From AP-15 sp963703745 (GTDB lineage Bacteria; Pseudomonadota; Alphaproteobacteria; ATCC43930; CGMCC-115725): 64,000 nucleotides of DNA. The translations under genes were made by a program, and so were the position numbers. The DNA lies in contig CAVPFL010000007.1 of assembly GCA_963703745.1 (NCBI GenBank), forward strand, positions 434,001 through 498,000, read 5' to 3'. The notes under the pieces were generated by a model, which made no database searches, had not been told where the DNA came from, and was given only the letters and a program-made list of their open reading frames with translations. This document shows, in pieces, positions 24,623-32,636 of the stretch (positions within the stretch are counted from its first letter, which is position 1; each line of letters starts with the position of its first letter).

Positions 24623-25507
24623 ATGCCGCCTCAGCCAGCAGATCTGGCGATCAGGCTCTATGTGACCGGTGCTACCCCGGTGAGGCCCCCTGTTCCGGCG
24701 CCTGCACCCAACCTCCCGCTCCCCCCGCGCCCGGTGATCTTTCGTAACGAGCACATCTACTATGAATTGCGCGATACGCGGGGTACTTACCAGGAAGCGG
24801 TGGACCCCTATGGCATGAACGGCAACATGTACCGCGTAACCAGCCCATTGCATCCGGCAGGAGACACGATCTATCTACATTTCGAACAGAATCATATCTC
24901 GTCCATCCGGCTCTCCACTCCACCACCTGCCGGCATTACTTTCTTTTACACGGATAACCTCTCAGGATGCAGGATTTTTGTTGATGAGGATCCGGCAACC
25001 CACGATCCGGTCCTCTATCATGCCAACACGCTGCAGCATACGGCCGGGCCGCTTGGATGGGCCAATCTGCAAACACCAGGAGCCAGGAATGTCCTTCGTG
25101 CTATGCATCTCAACGCTTCGGTCGATCGCCCTTATGCTGGCCTGCATCTCGCGGCGCGCGCGGAGCTGACAGTCCCCGATTATTACGCGGCAGCCGCGCT
25201 GGAGGAGCAGCGGAAACAAGGCCTGATCCAGCGTCGGGGCTCGCCAGCGGCGGGGGCGGGCGGTCGCACACGGCCGCTGTTCCAGGGCGGGTGCTTCGTC
25301 TGCGGCTTTTTCGGCGTTGGAGGGATTGAAGGGTGGCAATTCTGGTTCCAAACCTGGGGAGATGTTGGCTATACGCGCCCCAGTTACCCCTTGGGGGTGG
25401 TGACGTTCGATTGGATCGGCGTCCACAAGCGCCGCACGCAAGGCGCGGAACACACTGCAGGCTACGCAACTATGACTGTAATGGACAGCCGTCGGTTTTA
25501 TCCATGA
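24623..25507 (+). CDS. Unknown protein with an LSGC (deamidase-fold-like) motif
   Basis: Three ATGs lie together; the one at 24623 is eight bases after GGAGG and is preferred, giving 294 residues. A proline-rich N-terminus is followed by a beta-rich core. Residues 107-133 read FFYTDNLSGCRIFVDEDP and on to VLYHANT. LSGC with a His 17 residues later (Cys116, His133) recalls the Cys-His pair of the CNF1/BLF1/CheD glutamine deamidase fold, whose catalytic Cys sits in LSGC. Later parts include ELTVPDYYAAAALEEQRKQG and a Cys/Gly-rich stretch (GGCFVCGFFGVGGIEGWQFW). No signal peptide is seen. The assignment rests on one motif and the expected beta context, so it is a hypothesis. It lies in a region full of relics. 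Confidence 0.6.
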   Translation: MPPQPADLAIRLYVTGATPVRPPVPAPAPNLPLPPRPVIFRNEHIYYELRDTRGTYQEAVDPYGMNGNMYRVTSPLHPAGDTIYLHFEQNHISSIRLSTPPPAGITFFYTDNLSGCRIFVDEDPATHDPVLYHANTLQHTAGPLGWANLQTPGARNVLRAMHLNASVDRPYAGLHLAARAELTVPDYYAAAALEEQRKQGLIQRRGSPAAGAGGRTRPLFQGGCFVCGFFGVGGIEGWQFWFQTWGDVGYTRPSYPLGVVTFDWIGVHKRRTQGAEHTAGYATMTVMDSRRFYP

Positions 25508-25634
25508 TCTGAACCCCACCATCGCGTGGGCGGGGGCTGGTCGACAACCCACGGTGGCCGGTCGAACGCGCGGCGGATGAGCGCCGGTCTCTGCCGGAAC
25601 GGGATCAACTCGCTCGGCTCAAGTAGAGGCGACC

Positions 25635-25995
25635 ACCGTTTACGTGATCCTGCCCCCCGAACACCTGCAAACCCTCGCCGTGTGGCTGCGGTGGTGGTTA
25701 CTCGCGCTCAATGCGCTTTGCCGGCAAGGCGGCGGCTTGCGCACGCTGTTCATGCTCTCCGAGTTTGCGGCGCCCGGTCAATTGGAATCGGTGACTGCCG
25801 CGCTCGCGCGAAGCGCGTGCTAGCGCGTCCACATTTTCCGTGCTGCAAGACATCAATCAGCCTTGCACGATCTATTGCAGGGATGCGGCCAGCACCTGCT
25901 TGGGAAGCTCGGGCGCGACCTTCGCCTTCAAGCCAAACGATCCCGAAATCGCCGAGTGGATGTCGAAAGCGCTCTGGCGAGGTGACCGAGCCGGA
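25635..25995 (+). pseudogene. Relic of a VirD4/TraG-type conjugative coupling protein
   Basis: The first frame (from 25635) codes TVYVILPPEHLQTLAVWLRW and LFMLSEFAAPGQLESVTAAL before TAG at 25821. This is the VirD4/TraG segment around Walker B, where the family has LLDEFAALG; here the Asp is Ser. The next frame codes VLQDINQPCTIYCRDAAS and ATFAFKPNDPEIAEWMSKAL, the following conserved segment. About 20 codons between them are lost. The coupling protein is a hexameric inner-membrane ATPase that brings DNA to a type IV secretion channel. The relic implies that a conjugative element once stood here. No other transfer gene remains nearby. Confidence 0.75.
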
Positions 25996-26008
25996 CCTGA
26001 GCGCTATG

Positions 26009-26091
26009 CCCTCACTCCGACCCTCTCGCCGCAAGCGAGGCGAGGGAGCGAGCAACAATCCCCTCGGCCCGCGTCAGCGGGAGGGTGAGAG
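26009..26091. repeat. GC-rich palindromic repeat
   Basis: CCCTCACTCCGACCCTCTCGCC... and GGCGAGGGAGC..., then CCCCTCGGCCCGC...GCGGGAGGGTGAGAG, form nested inverted repeats. It is one of several repeats in the window built from CCCTCnCCCGC/GCGGGnGAGGG arms. It separates the VirD4 relic from the complete TetR gene. Confidence 0.6.
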
Positions 26092-26136
26092 GCGCTAGGC
26101 GCCGCTGTGATTGCGGCTCCCTTCCGGTTACGATCT

Positions 26137-26157
26137 GATGTAAAAGCTCATCACATG
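26137..26157. promoter_or_regulatory. Imperfect palindrome over the TetR start codon
   Basis: GATGTAAA-AGCTC-ATCACATG is the counterpart of the perfect palindrome at the truncated gene, in the same place relative to the ATG. The left ATGTAAA half is kept; the right half is degraded. It is the likely autoregulatory operator of the complete regulator. Confidence 0.5.
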
Positions 26158-26811
26158 AGCTGGTCGGGACAAGGGCCGGGCGGACGCCGCGGCTATCATC
26201 ACGGCAATCTTCGCGAGGCGTTGATCCAGGCCGCCCTCGACCTGATCGCGAAAAAAGGTCCCGCCGGGTTTACCTTTGCGGATGCCGCACGATCGGCCGG
26301 GGTCAGCGCGGCCGCACCCTATCGCCATTTCCGCGATCGCGACGCTTTGATCGCTGATGTGGCTCGCCGCGGGTTCGAGCTGTTTGCCGCGCATCTTGAT
26401 CGCGCTTGGAACGATGGCCGCCCCGACCCCTTCACCGCCTTCGAGAATGTCGGTCGGGCCTATCTCGCCTTCGCCCATGAAGAACCCGCCTATTACTCGG
26501 CAATGTTTGAAGACGGGCTTGCGCTCGACGATGATCCGGCTCTGCGCGAGATCGCCGACCGGAGCTTTGCGGTGTTGCGCGAGGCATCGGAGATGCTATG
26601 CGCTCGCCTACCCCCGGACAGGCGGCCGCCCGCGTTGATGATGAGCCTTCATATCTGGGCGCTGTCCCATGGCATCGCCTCGCTGTTTGCCCGGGGCGAC
26701 AGCGGGCGGCGAAAGCTGCCGATGACACCCGAAGATCTGCTCGAAGCGGGGGTACTCGTCTATTTGCGCGGCCTCGGCCTCTTTGCCCCGCCTGAGGAGC
26801 CGAAGCAGTAA
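26155..26811 (+). CDS. TetR/AcrR regulator with WHG C-terminal domain
   Basis: The 218-residue repressor starts at ATG 26155, which matches its truncated duplicate; the longer frame upstream is not supported. The N-terminal helix-turn-helix domain is AALDLIAKKGPAGFTFADAA, RSAGVSAAAPYRHF. The C-terminal domain has the WHG hallmark (SLHIWALSHGIASLFA). Such proteins bind palindromes as dimers and release DNA on binding a small ligand. It stands 70 bases before the DUF2852 gene, whose promoter carries a palindrome with the same half-site, so repression of that gene and of itself is the likely role. The ligand is unknown. Confidence 0.9.
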   Translation: MSWSGQGPGGRRGYHHGNLREALIQAALDLIAKKGPAGFTFADAARSAGVSAAAPYRHFRDRDALIADVARRGFELFAAHLDRAWNDGRPDPFTAFENVGRAYLAFAHEEPAYYSAMFEDGLALDDDPALREIADRSFAVLREASEMLCARLPPDRRPPALMMSLHIWALSHGIASLFARGDSGRRKLPMTPEDLLEAGVLVYLRGLGLFAPPEEPKQ

Positions 26812-26822
26812 CGCGATAGCGC

Positions 26823-26851
26823 TTGACAGGCGGGGGAGCGCTATCTATGTG
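26823..26851 (+). promoter_or_regulatory. Candidate sigma-70 promoter of the DUF2852 gene
   Basis: TTGACA at 26823-26828 is followed after 17 bases by TATGTG at 26846-26851, a fair -10 box. The -10 box overlaps the palindrome at 26847-26871, which would place a bound repressor on the promoter core. Confidence 0.5.
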
Positions 26852-26871
26852 AATGTTACATACATTTACAT
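26847..26871. promoter_or_regulatory. 25-bp palindrome, probable TetR operator before DUF2852
   Basis: ATGTGAATGT and ACATTTACAT are inverted repeats with nine of ten positions paired around TACAT. The ATGT(A/G)AA half-site is that of the palindromes over the two TetR start codons. It ends 10 bases before the ATG of the DUF2852 gene and covers its -10 region. Confidence 0.65.
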
Positions 26872-26881
26872 CGAGGCGATC

Positions 26882-27316
26882 ATGAACCTCGCGGCGCATC
26901 TGGACGACATCGGCAAGCCGGCATGGATCGGGCTGACGATCGTAAGCTTCATCCTGTTCTGGCCGCTGAGCCTCGTTGTTCTTGGGTATCTAATAGGGAG
27001 TGGGCGAATGACATGCTGGGCACATGGCAGCGGAGACCGTTGGCAGCGTCGCATGGAACGGATGCAGCAGCGGATGGAGCGAATGCAGGCTGCTGCCGAG
27101 CAGTGGACCGGGCGCAGCTACCGCAGCTCGAGCGGCAACCGCGCCTTTGACGAATACCGCGACGAGACCCTGCGGCGGCTTGAAGAAGAGCAGCGCGAAT
27201 TCAAGGCATTCCTCGACCGCCTGCGGCACGCCAAGGACAAGGTTGAATTCGATCAGTTCATGGCCGAACACCGCCGCCCTAAGTCGGGGCCGGCCGATCA
27301 GCCGCAGAGCATCTGA
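26882..27316 (+). CDS. DUF2852 membrane protein
   Basis: ATG 26882 has GAGG seven bases upstream and gives 144 residues. The N-terminus is cytoplasmic and short, then one membrane segment (WIGLTIVSFILFWPLSLVVL), then a basic coiled-coil-like part (RRMERMQQRMERMQAAAEQ). The family signature FDEYRDETLRRLEEEQREF and FKAFLDRLRHAKDKVEFDQ, ending in FMAEHR, is complete. DUF2852 is common in Rhizobiales; its role is unknown, possibly in envelope stress. The palindrome over its promoter and the adjacent TetR gene suggest it is induced by a small molecule. Confidence 0.88.
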   Translation: MNLAAHLDDIGKPAWIGLTIVSFILFWPLSLVVLGYLIGSGRMTCWAHGSGDRWQRRMERMQQRMERMQAAAEQWTGRSYRSSSGNRAFDEYRDETLRRLEEEQREFKAFLDRLRHAKDKVEFDQFMAEHRRPKSGPADQPQSI

Positions 27317-27689
27317 TCATCTAAACGCCTTCCCGGCCGAGGGAAGGCGCCGACTGCCAATAAGCCGAAGCAACCAGGCGCTGAAGAACGGCACGACCAC
27401 CCGCCGGTCGCCTTGCCGATAGTTCGAACGACGCAAAGCAGCGCCTGAGCGAGACGCCGGCGGCCGCATAAAATCGATCGTATGGGAAGTAGCTAACACA
27501 GGGCTTTGATCAACGCGAGATACAGAGTGGATGCAGACATCCTCGCAGCTCCGCGCAATCAGTAGGCCTCGCCGGATCGGAAGGGCAAAGATTGCGGCTA
27601 CACCGCGGGAAGGGTCAACCAAATCGTCCTACGAGGGAGGACCCCGATGCATCGACCACTGTCGCTGTTTGATAACTCATCAAACCGTT
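27317..27689. other. 373-bp intergenic region, no gene supported
   Basis: The gap follows DUF2852 and precedes the hydrolase relic. Open frames lack family likeness. A GGGAGGACCCCG sequence with an ATG at 27646 could have been the start of a gene whose body is lost. I see no repeat or clear terminator. Confidence 0.4.
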
Positions 27690-27890
27690 TTCCCGATCAC
27701 GCTCGCGCAACGAATCGCCACGAACGACCCGCGGCCGTCACTGCAGGAGCGCTATGGCACTACCACAAATTATGTCGCCAAGGTGCAGGCGGCGGCGCAG
27801 GCCCTCGTGGCCCGGCGGTTTCTGCTCGAGCAGGACATCGCGACCTACACCGGGCCCGCAGCATCGGTCACGATTCCGGCCGGCCCTTGA
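27690..27890 (+). pseudogene. C-terminal fragment of an alpha/beta-hydrolase-domain protein
   Basis: The frame codes FPITLAQRIATNDPRPSLQE, RYGTTTNYVAKVQAAAQALV and ARRFLLEQDIATYTGPAAS to a TGA. This is the C-terminal end seen in the large bacterial alpha/beta-hydrolase-domain proteins (the ERYG...YVAAV...LV...RFLLPEDA pattern). The catalytic body of about 400 residues is absent. It is a leftover of a larger deletion next to the CoA-transferase gene. The family name is from motif memory. Confidence 0.6.
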
Positions 27891-27977
27891 GCCTTCGGCC
27901 GTTTCTCCCCCTGCCCTCCCCGGGGAATGCAATCTGGGTCGGCCCGAAGCCCGAGGGTTGGTCGACCCCGGCCTCCG

Positions 27978-29162
27978 TTAAACGGCGCCGCGCGCGCGGA
28001 GGCCGGCGATCGCCGCGGCGTCGTAGCCTAGTTCGCGCAGCACCGCCTCGGTATGTTCGCCCTGATCGGGTGTTGGGCCCAATTCCTCGGGCTGCGGGTA
28101 GCCGCTCATGTGGATCGGTTGGCCGACGACCTTCTGCCGCCCGAGCTTGGGGTGGTTCACGGGCTTGGCGATACCGAGATGCTGGACTTGCGGGTCGGCA
28201 AAGGTCTGGTCGATCGTGTTGATCGGCCCGCACGGCACCCCGACTTTGGTCAGCAGCTCCACCCAATAGGCGTTCGGATGTCGGCGCATGATCTCGTTCA
28301 AATGGGCGATCAGCGCCGGACGGTTCTTGGCACGGGCGACCACCGTCGCGAAGTCGGGGTTCGTGAGCAGATCTTTGGCACCCGCCGCCTCGCAAAAGCG
28401 GCGCCACAGATTGTCGCCCGAGGCGGCGATGTTGATGTAGCCGTCGGCGGTCTGGAACATGCCGGTGCCGGGCGAGGTCGGGTGGAAATTGCCCTCTTGG
28501 CCGGCGACCTCGCCTTTCATCAAATAACGTGCCGCCTGGAAGTCGAGCATGAAGATCTGCGCCTCGAGCAGCGATGTGTGGACCCACTGCCCCTCGCCGG
28601 TGCGCTCGCGGTTGAGCAACGCCAGCACGATCCCATAGGATAGCAGCAGCCCCGCAGAGGTGTCGTTGATCGCGATGCCGACCCGCACCGGGCCTTGCCC
28701 GGGATGGCCGGTGATCGACATCAGACCGCCCATGCCCTGGGCGATCTGATCGACGCCGGCGCGGCCGGCGTAAGGCCCGTCCTGGCCGAAGCCGGAAATG
28801 CTGCCATAGACGATGCGCGGATTGATCTTGCGCACCGCCTCATAATCGATGCCGAGTCGATGCTTCACGTCGGATTTGTAGTTCTCGACGATGACGTCAG
28901 CGCGCTCGGCCAGTTTGAAGAAGATCTCGCGGCCCTCGTCGCTCTTCAGGTTCAACGTCATCGCCCGCTTGTTGCGGTGCAGGTTCTGGAAGTCCGGCCC
29001 ATCGCGCCGGCTGCCGGTGGCGTCGACGAGTTCGCCGGAGGGTTCGATCTTGATGACCCGGGCGCCCCAATCGGCAAGCTGGCGCACCGCCGTCGGGCCG
29101 GCGCGATGCGCGGTCAGGTCGATAACCAGAAAATCATTCAAGGGCAGCGGGCGCGTCATCAT
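27978..29162 (-). CDS. CaiB/BaiF family CoA-transferase (family III)
   Basis: ATG 29162 has AAAGGAG nine bases upstream and gives 394 residues; the open frame extends 16 codons more without support. Family III hallmarks are LTAHRAGPTAVRQLADWGARVIKIE (shortened here to the GP-x(8)-D-GA-V-K-E pattern), NRNKR-type NLHRNKRAMTLNL, ISGFGQDGPYAGRAGVDQIAQG with the catalytic Asp138, and the C-terminal GVPCGPINTIDQTFADPQV. It moves CoA between carboxylic acids in the cytoplasm through an aspartyl-CoA thioester. The substrate is not determined; formyl, carnitine, bile-acid and succinyl transfer are known in the family. It runs head-on from the Spy-like gene 44 bases upstream. Confidence 0.92.
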   Translation of the reverse strand: MMTRPLPLNDFLVIDLTAHRAGPTAVRQLADWGARVIKIEPSGELVDATGSRRDGPDFQNLHRNKRAMTLNLKSDEGREIFFKLAERADVIVENYKSDVKHRLGIDYEAVRKINPRIVYGSISGFGQDGPYAGRAGVDQIAQGMGGLMSITGHPGQGPVRVGIAINDTSAGLLLSYGIVLALLNRERTGEGQWVHTSLLEAQIFMLDFQAARYLMKGEVAGQEGNFHPTSPGTGMFQTADGYINIAASGDNLWRRFCEAAGAKDLLTNPDFATVVARAKNRPALIAHLNEIMRRHPNAYWVELLTKVGVPCGPINTIDQTFADPQVQHLGIAKPVNHPKLGRQKVVGQPIHMSGYPQPEELGPTPDQGEHTEAVLRELGYDAAAIAGLRARGAV

Positions 29163-29206
29163 CGGCAAATTCTCCTTTGTTGATAACGTAATAGAGTGTG
29201 GCGTTC

Positions 29207-29656
29207 TCATCCTCCCGGACCTTGGCGAAATGTCGCATCGGCGGCCTGCCGTTGCGCCGGTGAAAGGCTCGCATAAAGCGCCTCGAGTGCCGGCAGAAGT
29301 TTCTTCAAGCCGGCAAGCTCAACCTCGTCATACTGGATCTCAGCGCGCAACTCGTCGACGGCCGAGGCATTAGGAGGTGGCTGATGCGGAGCGCTCGCCT
29401 CAGCGCGCGCGTTGGCTCGAAGCACGGTGGCGACCGCGCTGAACGAAGCTTCCTGGGCGGGAGTTATTTGCAGCCTTTGATGGAGGTTGGCGATGCTCGC
29501 CTCGACGTCCGACTGCGGGTTGGGTCTTGCCTGAGCCAACATGATGTCCGATGCGGCGGGCGGCTGCATTCCTGCCACCCCGGACGGCGACCCGACGATC
29601 AGCAGCCAGCCGCTCACCAACCCCGCAACAACCGATCGGCCATTGTCTCGTGACAT
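29207..29656 (-). CDS. LTXXQ/Spy-like periplasmic protein
   Basis: The 149-residue protein begins with a hydrophobic signal segment (VVAGLVSGWLLIVGSPSGVAG). The mature part has two LTxxQ-type motifs, RLQITPAQEASFSAVA and LYASLSPAQRQAADATF, with a helical linker rich in Glu and Leu between. Spy/CpxP family members are periplasmic chaperones or metal-stress sensors. It lies 44 bases upstream of the CoA-transferase gene on the same strand and could be co-transcribed, though the roles are not clearly linked. Length is normal for the alphaproteobacterial form. Confidence 0.8.
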   Translation of the reverse strand: MSRDNGRSVVAGLVSGWLLIVGSPSGVAGMQPPAASDIMLAQARPNPQSDVEASIANLHQRLQITPAQEASFSAVATVLRANARAEASAPHQPPPNASAVDELRAEIQYDEVELAGLKKLLPALEALYASLSPAQRQAADATFRQGPGG

Positions 29657-29856
29657 TATTCCAAGCCCTTTCCGCTACGCATGACCGGCCATTATAGGCA
29701 TGGACGGCGATCGCGGTCCCTGCCGAACCCCGATCCGCCGGGGCAACCCTGGGTAGCCATGCGCAACGGGAAGACCGAGCTGTCGATTTCACGATATGGG
29801 TGCAACTCGCCGAGCGTGTTACGCTTCAACAAATCACCGGATGAAGGGAAGGTGCC

Positions 29857-31557
29857 ATGGCGTATGATCTGTTGATCCGTAACGGCCGCGTCGTCGACGG
29901 CTCGGGAATGCCCTCTTTCCGGGGCGATGTCGCGGTCAAGGACGGCAAGATCGCTGAGATCGGCAAACTGAGCGGGCCAACCGATCGGACGATCGACGCC
30001 GAGGGTCGGGTCGTGGCACCAGGCTTTATCGATAACCACTGCCACTACGATGCCCAGGTCACCTGGGATCCGCTGTGCTCCTTTTCCTGCGACCACGGCG
30101 CCACCTCTGTGATCTTCGGCAATTGCTCGCTCTCTCTGGCGCCGGTGCGCAAGGGGTCAGAGCGGCGCTTGTCAGAATTTCTCTCCTACGTCGAGGCGAT
30201 CCCGATGGAGGTTCTCGACACTCTCGAATTCACCTGGGAGACCTTTCCCGAATATCTCGACCAGATGGATCACCATCTTGGCGTCAACGTCGGCAATCTG
30301 ATCGGTCATACCGCCGTCCGCTACTACGTTATGGGCGACGACTGCCAAAAGCGCACCGCCACCGAGGACGAAATCCGCCAGATGCAGGATCTCGTCCGCG
30401 ACGGCATAAAGGCGGGCGCGCTCGGCCTCTCGGTGTCACGCAACCAGGGGCATTTCGACCCGCAGGGTGTGCACATCCCGGCAATCTGGGCAGACGAGAA
30501 GGAGATCTTTGCGCTCGGCGAGGTATTGCGTGAGCTCGGCACGGGCCTCATCCAGTCCGGCGGCGGCAACGGCGCGGAGATGAAGGATGCGCTGATGAGC
30601 CGGCTCAGCGAGGCGACCGGCCGCGCCGTTGTCTACAATAATCTCGGCCAAACGATGCGTCGCCCCGGCCAGTGGCAGAAGCACATGGCCCAGGTCGACG
30701 CGACTACCGCGAAGGGCATCCGTGCCTTCCCGATGTGCACGCCAAACCGCATCACCGATTACTTCACGATGCGCAACACCCAGACCTTCCGCGGCCTGCC
30801 GGTTTGGCACCCGATCTGCCTGTCCTCGCCCGAGGAAATGCTGAAGGCCTATGCCGATCCGGAAGTTCGCAAGAAGCTGCACGACGAGGCTATCGAGTTC
30901 AAGAGTGGGCCGGCGATCGGCATCTGCAGCACTTGGTGGGACTACATGGTGCTCCAGACCGCGATCCTCGAAAAGAACAAGTGGATGGAGGGCAAGACCC
31001 TTGGCGAGATTGCCAAGAACCAGAGCAAGGGAATCATCGACTGCTTCCTCGACTTGGCAATCGAGGAGAACCTCGACACCGAATGGCTGCACGGGGAGAA
31101 CAACGTTGATGACGAGGCCGTCGGCCAAATCCTGACCTACCCGAATGCGATCATCGGTTTGTCGGACGGCGGCGCGCATGTGCAGTTCCAAAGCGGGTTC
31201 GGCTTCTCGACCAGGCTGCTCTCCGAATGGGTACGCGAGAAGAAGGTCATGTCGCTTGAGCAGGCGGTACGCCGTCTGACCTTCGAATCGGCCTCGATCT
31301 TTGGCCTCTACGACCGCGGCCTGCTGCGCCCTGGCATGGTTGCCGACATCGTGATCTTTGATCCCGATACCGTGAAGCCGTTGCCGCTCGAGGTATTGCA
31401 CGACTTCCCGACCGGCGCGAAGCGGATCAAGGAGCCAGCCCAGGGCATCCACATGACGATCGTCAACGGCGAGGTGCTGCTCGAAGACGGCAAACACTCC
31501 GGCAATCTGCCTGGCCGGGTTTTACGCAATACCTACTACCACGCCAACCACGTTTAG
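29857..31557 (+). CDS. N-acyl-D-amino-acid deacylase-like amidohydrolase
   Basis: The 566-residue protein is an amidohydrolase-superfamily TIM barrel with the D-aminoacylase layout: beta-sandwich ends (MAYDLLIRNGRVVDGSG and VADIVIFDPDTV...IVNGEVLLEDG), HCHYD at 61-65 (metal His61, His63), the bridging Cys90 in FGNCSLS, and Asp437 in LSDGGAH. GMVADIVIF is standard. The two His ligands that hold the second zinc of D-aminoacylase appear replaced: the expected region reads LIQSGGGNG, and the later one VVYNNLGQ. It may therefore use one metal or act on another amide. ATG 29857 follows GAAGG. D-amino-acid chemistry also fits the aldolase-like genes 20 kb away. Confidence 0.88.
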   Translation: MAYDLLIRNGRVVDGSGMPSFRGDVAVKDGKIAEIGKLSGPTDRTIDAEGRVVAPGFIDNHCHYDAQVTWDPLCSFSCDHGATSVIFGNCSLSLAPVRKGSERRLSEFLSYVEAIPMEVLDTLEFTWETFPEYLDQMDHHLGVNVGNLIGHTAVRYYVMGDDCQKRTATEDEIRQMQDLVRDGIKAGALGLSVSRNQGHFDPQGVHIPAIWADEKEIFALGEVLRELGTGLIQSGGGNGAEMKDALMSRLSEATGRAVVYNNLGQTMRRPGQWQKHMAQVDATTAKGIRAFPMCTPNRITDYFTMRNTQTFRGLPVWHPICLSSPEEMLKAYADPEVRKKLHDEAIEFKSGPAIGICSTWWDYMVLQTAILEKNKWMEGKTLGEIAKNQSKGIIDCFLDLAIEENLDTEWLHGENNVDDEAVGQILTYPNAIIGLSDGGAHVQFQSGFGFSTRLLSEWVREKKVMSLEQAVRRLTFESASIFGLYDRGLLRPGMVADIVIFDPDTVKPLPLEVLHDFPTGAKRIKEPAQGIHMTIVNGEVLLEDGKHSGNLPGRVLRNTYYHANHV

Positions 31558-31568
31558 TAGCGGCCTAA

Positions 31569-31704
31569 CCCTCACCCACCCGGCCCTGACGGGCTGGGTC
31601 CCCCCTCTCCCGCAGTGCGGGAGAGGGAATTAATAGGGCGCCACGTTAGCCCCTCTCCCGCATTGCGGGAGAGGGTGGCGAGCGCAGCAAGCCGGGTGAG
31701 GGTG
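31569..31704. repeat. GC-rich palindromic repeat cluster
   Basis: Two copies of CCCTCTCCCGC-(A)(T/G)-GCGGGAGAGGG and an outer pair CCCTCACCC...GGGTGAGGG, with CCGGCCCTGACGGGCTGG inside, fill the gap between the amidohydrolase gene and accD. The element can fold into several hairpins and may act as a transcript end or a nucleoid-protein site. Confidence 0.8.
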
Positions 31705-31742
31705 GCTCGACAAGCTACAGGCTTGCCGGCTACAAGCCGTCG

Positions 31743-32636
31743 ATGAATTGGCTGAGCAACTTCGTCCTGCCAAAGATCCGGGCGGTCGTCACCAAAAAGC
31801 CGGTTCCAGACAATCTGTGGTCGAAATGCCCGGGCTGCGAGCAGATGCTGTTTTATCGCGAGCTCGAAGCCAACCTCCAAGTCTGTCGCAATTGCGGCCA
31901 TCACTTGCGCATCGGCGCCGCGCAGCGGCTCAAGATCGTGTTTGGTGACGGCGAATTCACGCGGATCGAATTGCCAAAGACGATCGTCGATCCGCTCAAA
32001 TTCCGCGATCGGCGACGCTATGCCGACCGGCTTCGCGAGGGACAGGCAGCCCTTGGCGCCGGCAGCGATTCCGTGATCGTCGCCCACGGGCAGATCAACC
32101 GCTTTGCCTGTGTCGTTGCGGCTTTCGAATTCCAGTTCATGGGCGGATCGATGGGAATTGCCGCCGGAGAGGCGGTGCTCGCCGCCGCCAAGCTCGCTGT
32201 GCTGCAAGAAGCTGCGTTGATCGTCGTTCCGGCTTCGGGTGGTGCCCGCATGCAAGAAGGTGTCCTGTCGCTGGTGCAGATGCCGCGCACGATCCTCGCG
32301 GCCGACATGGTCAAGGAAGCGGGGCTCCCCTATATCGTGCTGCTGACCGATCCGACGACTGGCGGGGTCTCCGCCTCGCTCGCGATGGTCGGCGACATCA
32401 CGCTGGCCGAGCCTGGTGCTGTGGTGGGCTTTGCCGGCGCCAGGGTCATCGAGGAGACGATCCACGAGAAATTGCCGGACGGGTTTCAGCGCGCCGAGTA
32501 TCTGTTCGACCACGGCATGGTTGACCTCGTCGTGCCGCGCGCGGAGCTGCATGCTACATTGGGCCGCATTCTCGGGCTTCTGCGTGATCCGCACCGGCCT
32601 CCCGGGGATACTCTGGTGAGTCCGGAGGTCTCGTGA
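31743..32636 (+). CDS. accD: Acetyl-CoA carboxylase carboxyltransferase subunit beta
   Basis: The 297-residue protein has the AccD zinc ribbon with Cys29/Cys32 and Cys48/Cys51 (KCPGCEQ...VCRNCGHH), then the crotonase-fold carboxyltransferase domain with FMGGSMGIAAGEA and PASGGARMQEGV, and TTGGVSASLAMVGDITLAEP. With AccA it transfers carboxyl from biotin to acetyl-CoA in the first step of fatty-acid synthesis. The stop overlaps the folC start (GTGA), so the two are translationally coupled. accD-folC is the usual alphaproteobacterial order, often downstream of trp genes; here a repeat and the amidohydrolase precede it instead. Confidence 0.97.
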   Translation: MNWLSNFVLPKIRAVVTKKPVPDNLWSKCPGCEQMLFYRELEANLQVCRNCGHHLRIGAAQRLKIVFGDGEFTRIELPKTIVDPLKFRDRRRYADRLREGQAALGAGSDSVIVAHGQINRFACVVAAFEFQFMGGSMGIAAGEAVLAAAKLAVLQEAALIVVPASGGARMQEGVLSLVQMPRTILAADMVKEAGLPYIVLLTDPTTGGVSASLAMVGDITLAEPGAVVGFAGARVIEETIHEKLPDGFQRAEYLFDHGMVDLVVPRAELHATLGRILGLLRDPHRPPGDTLVSPEVS

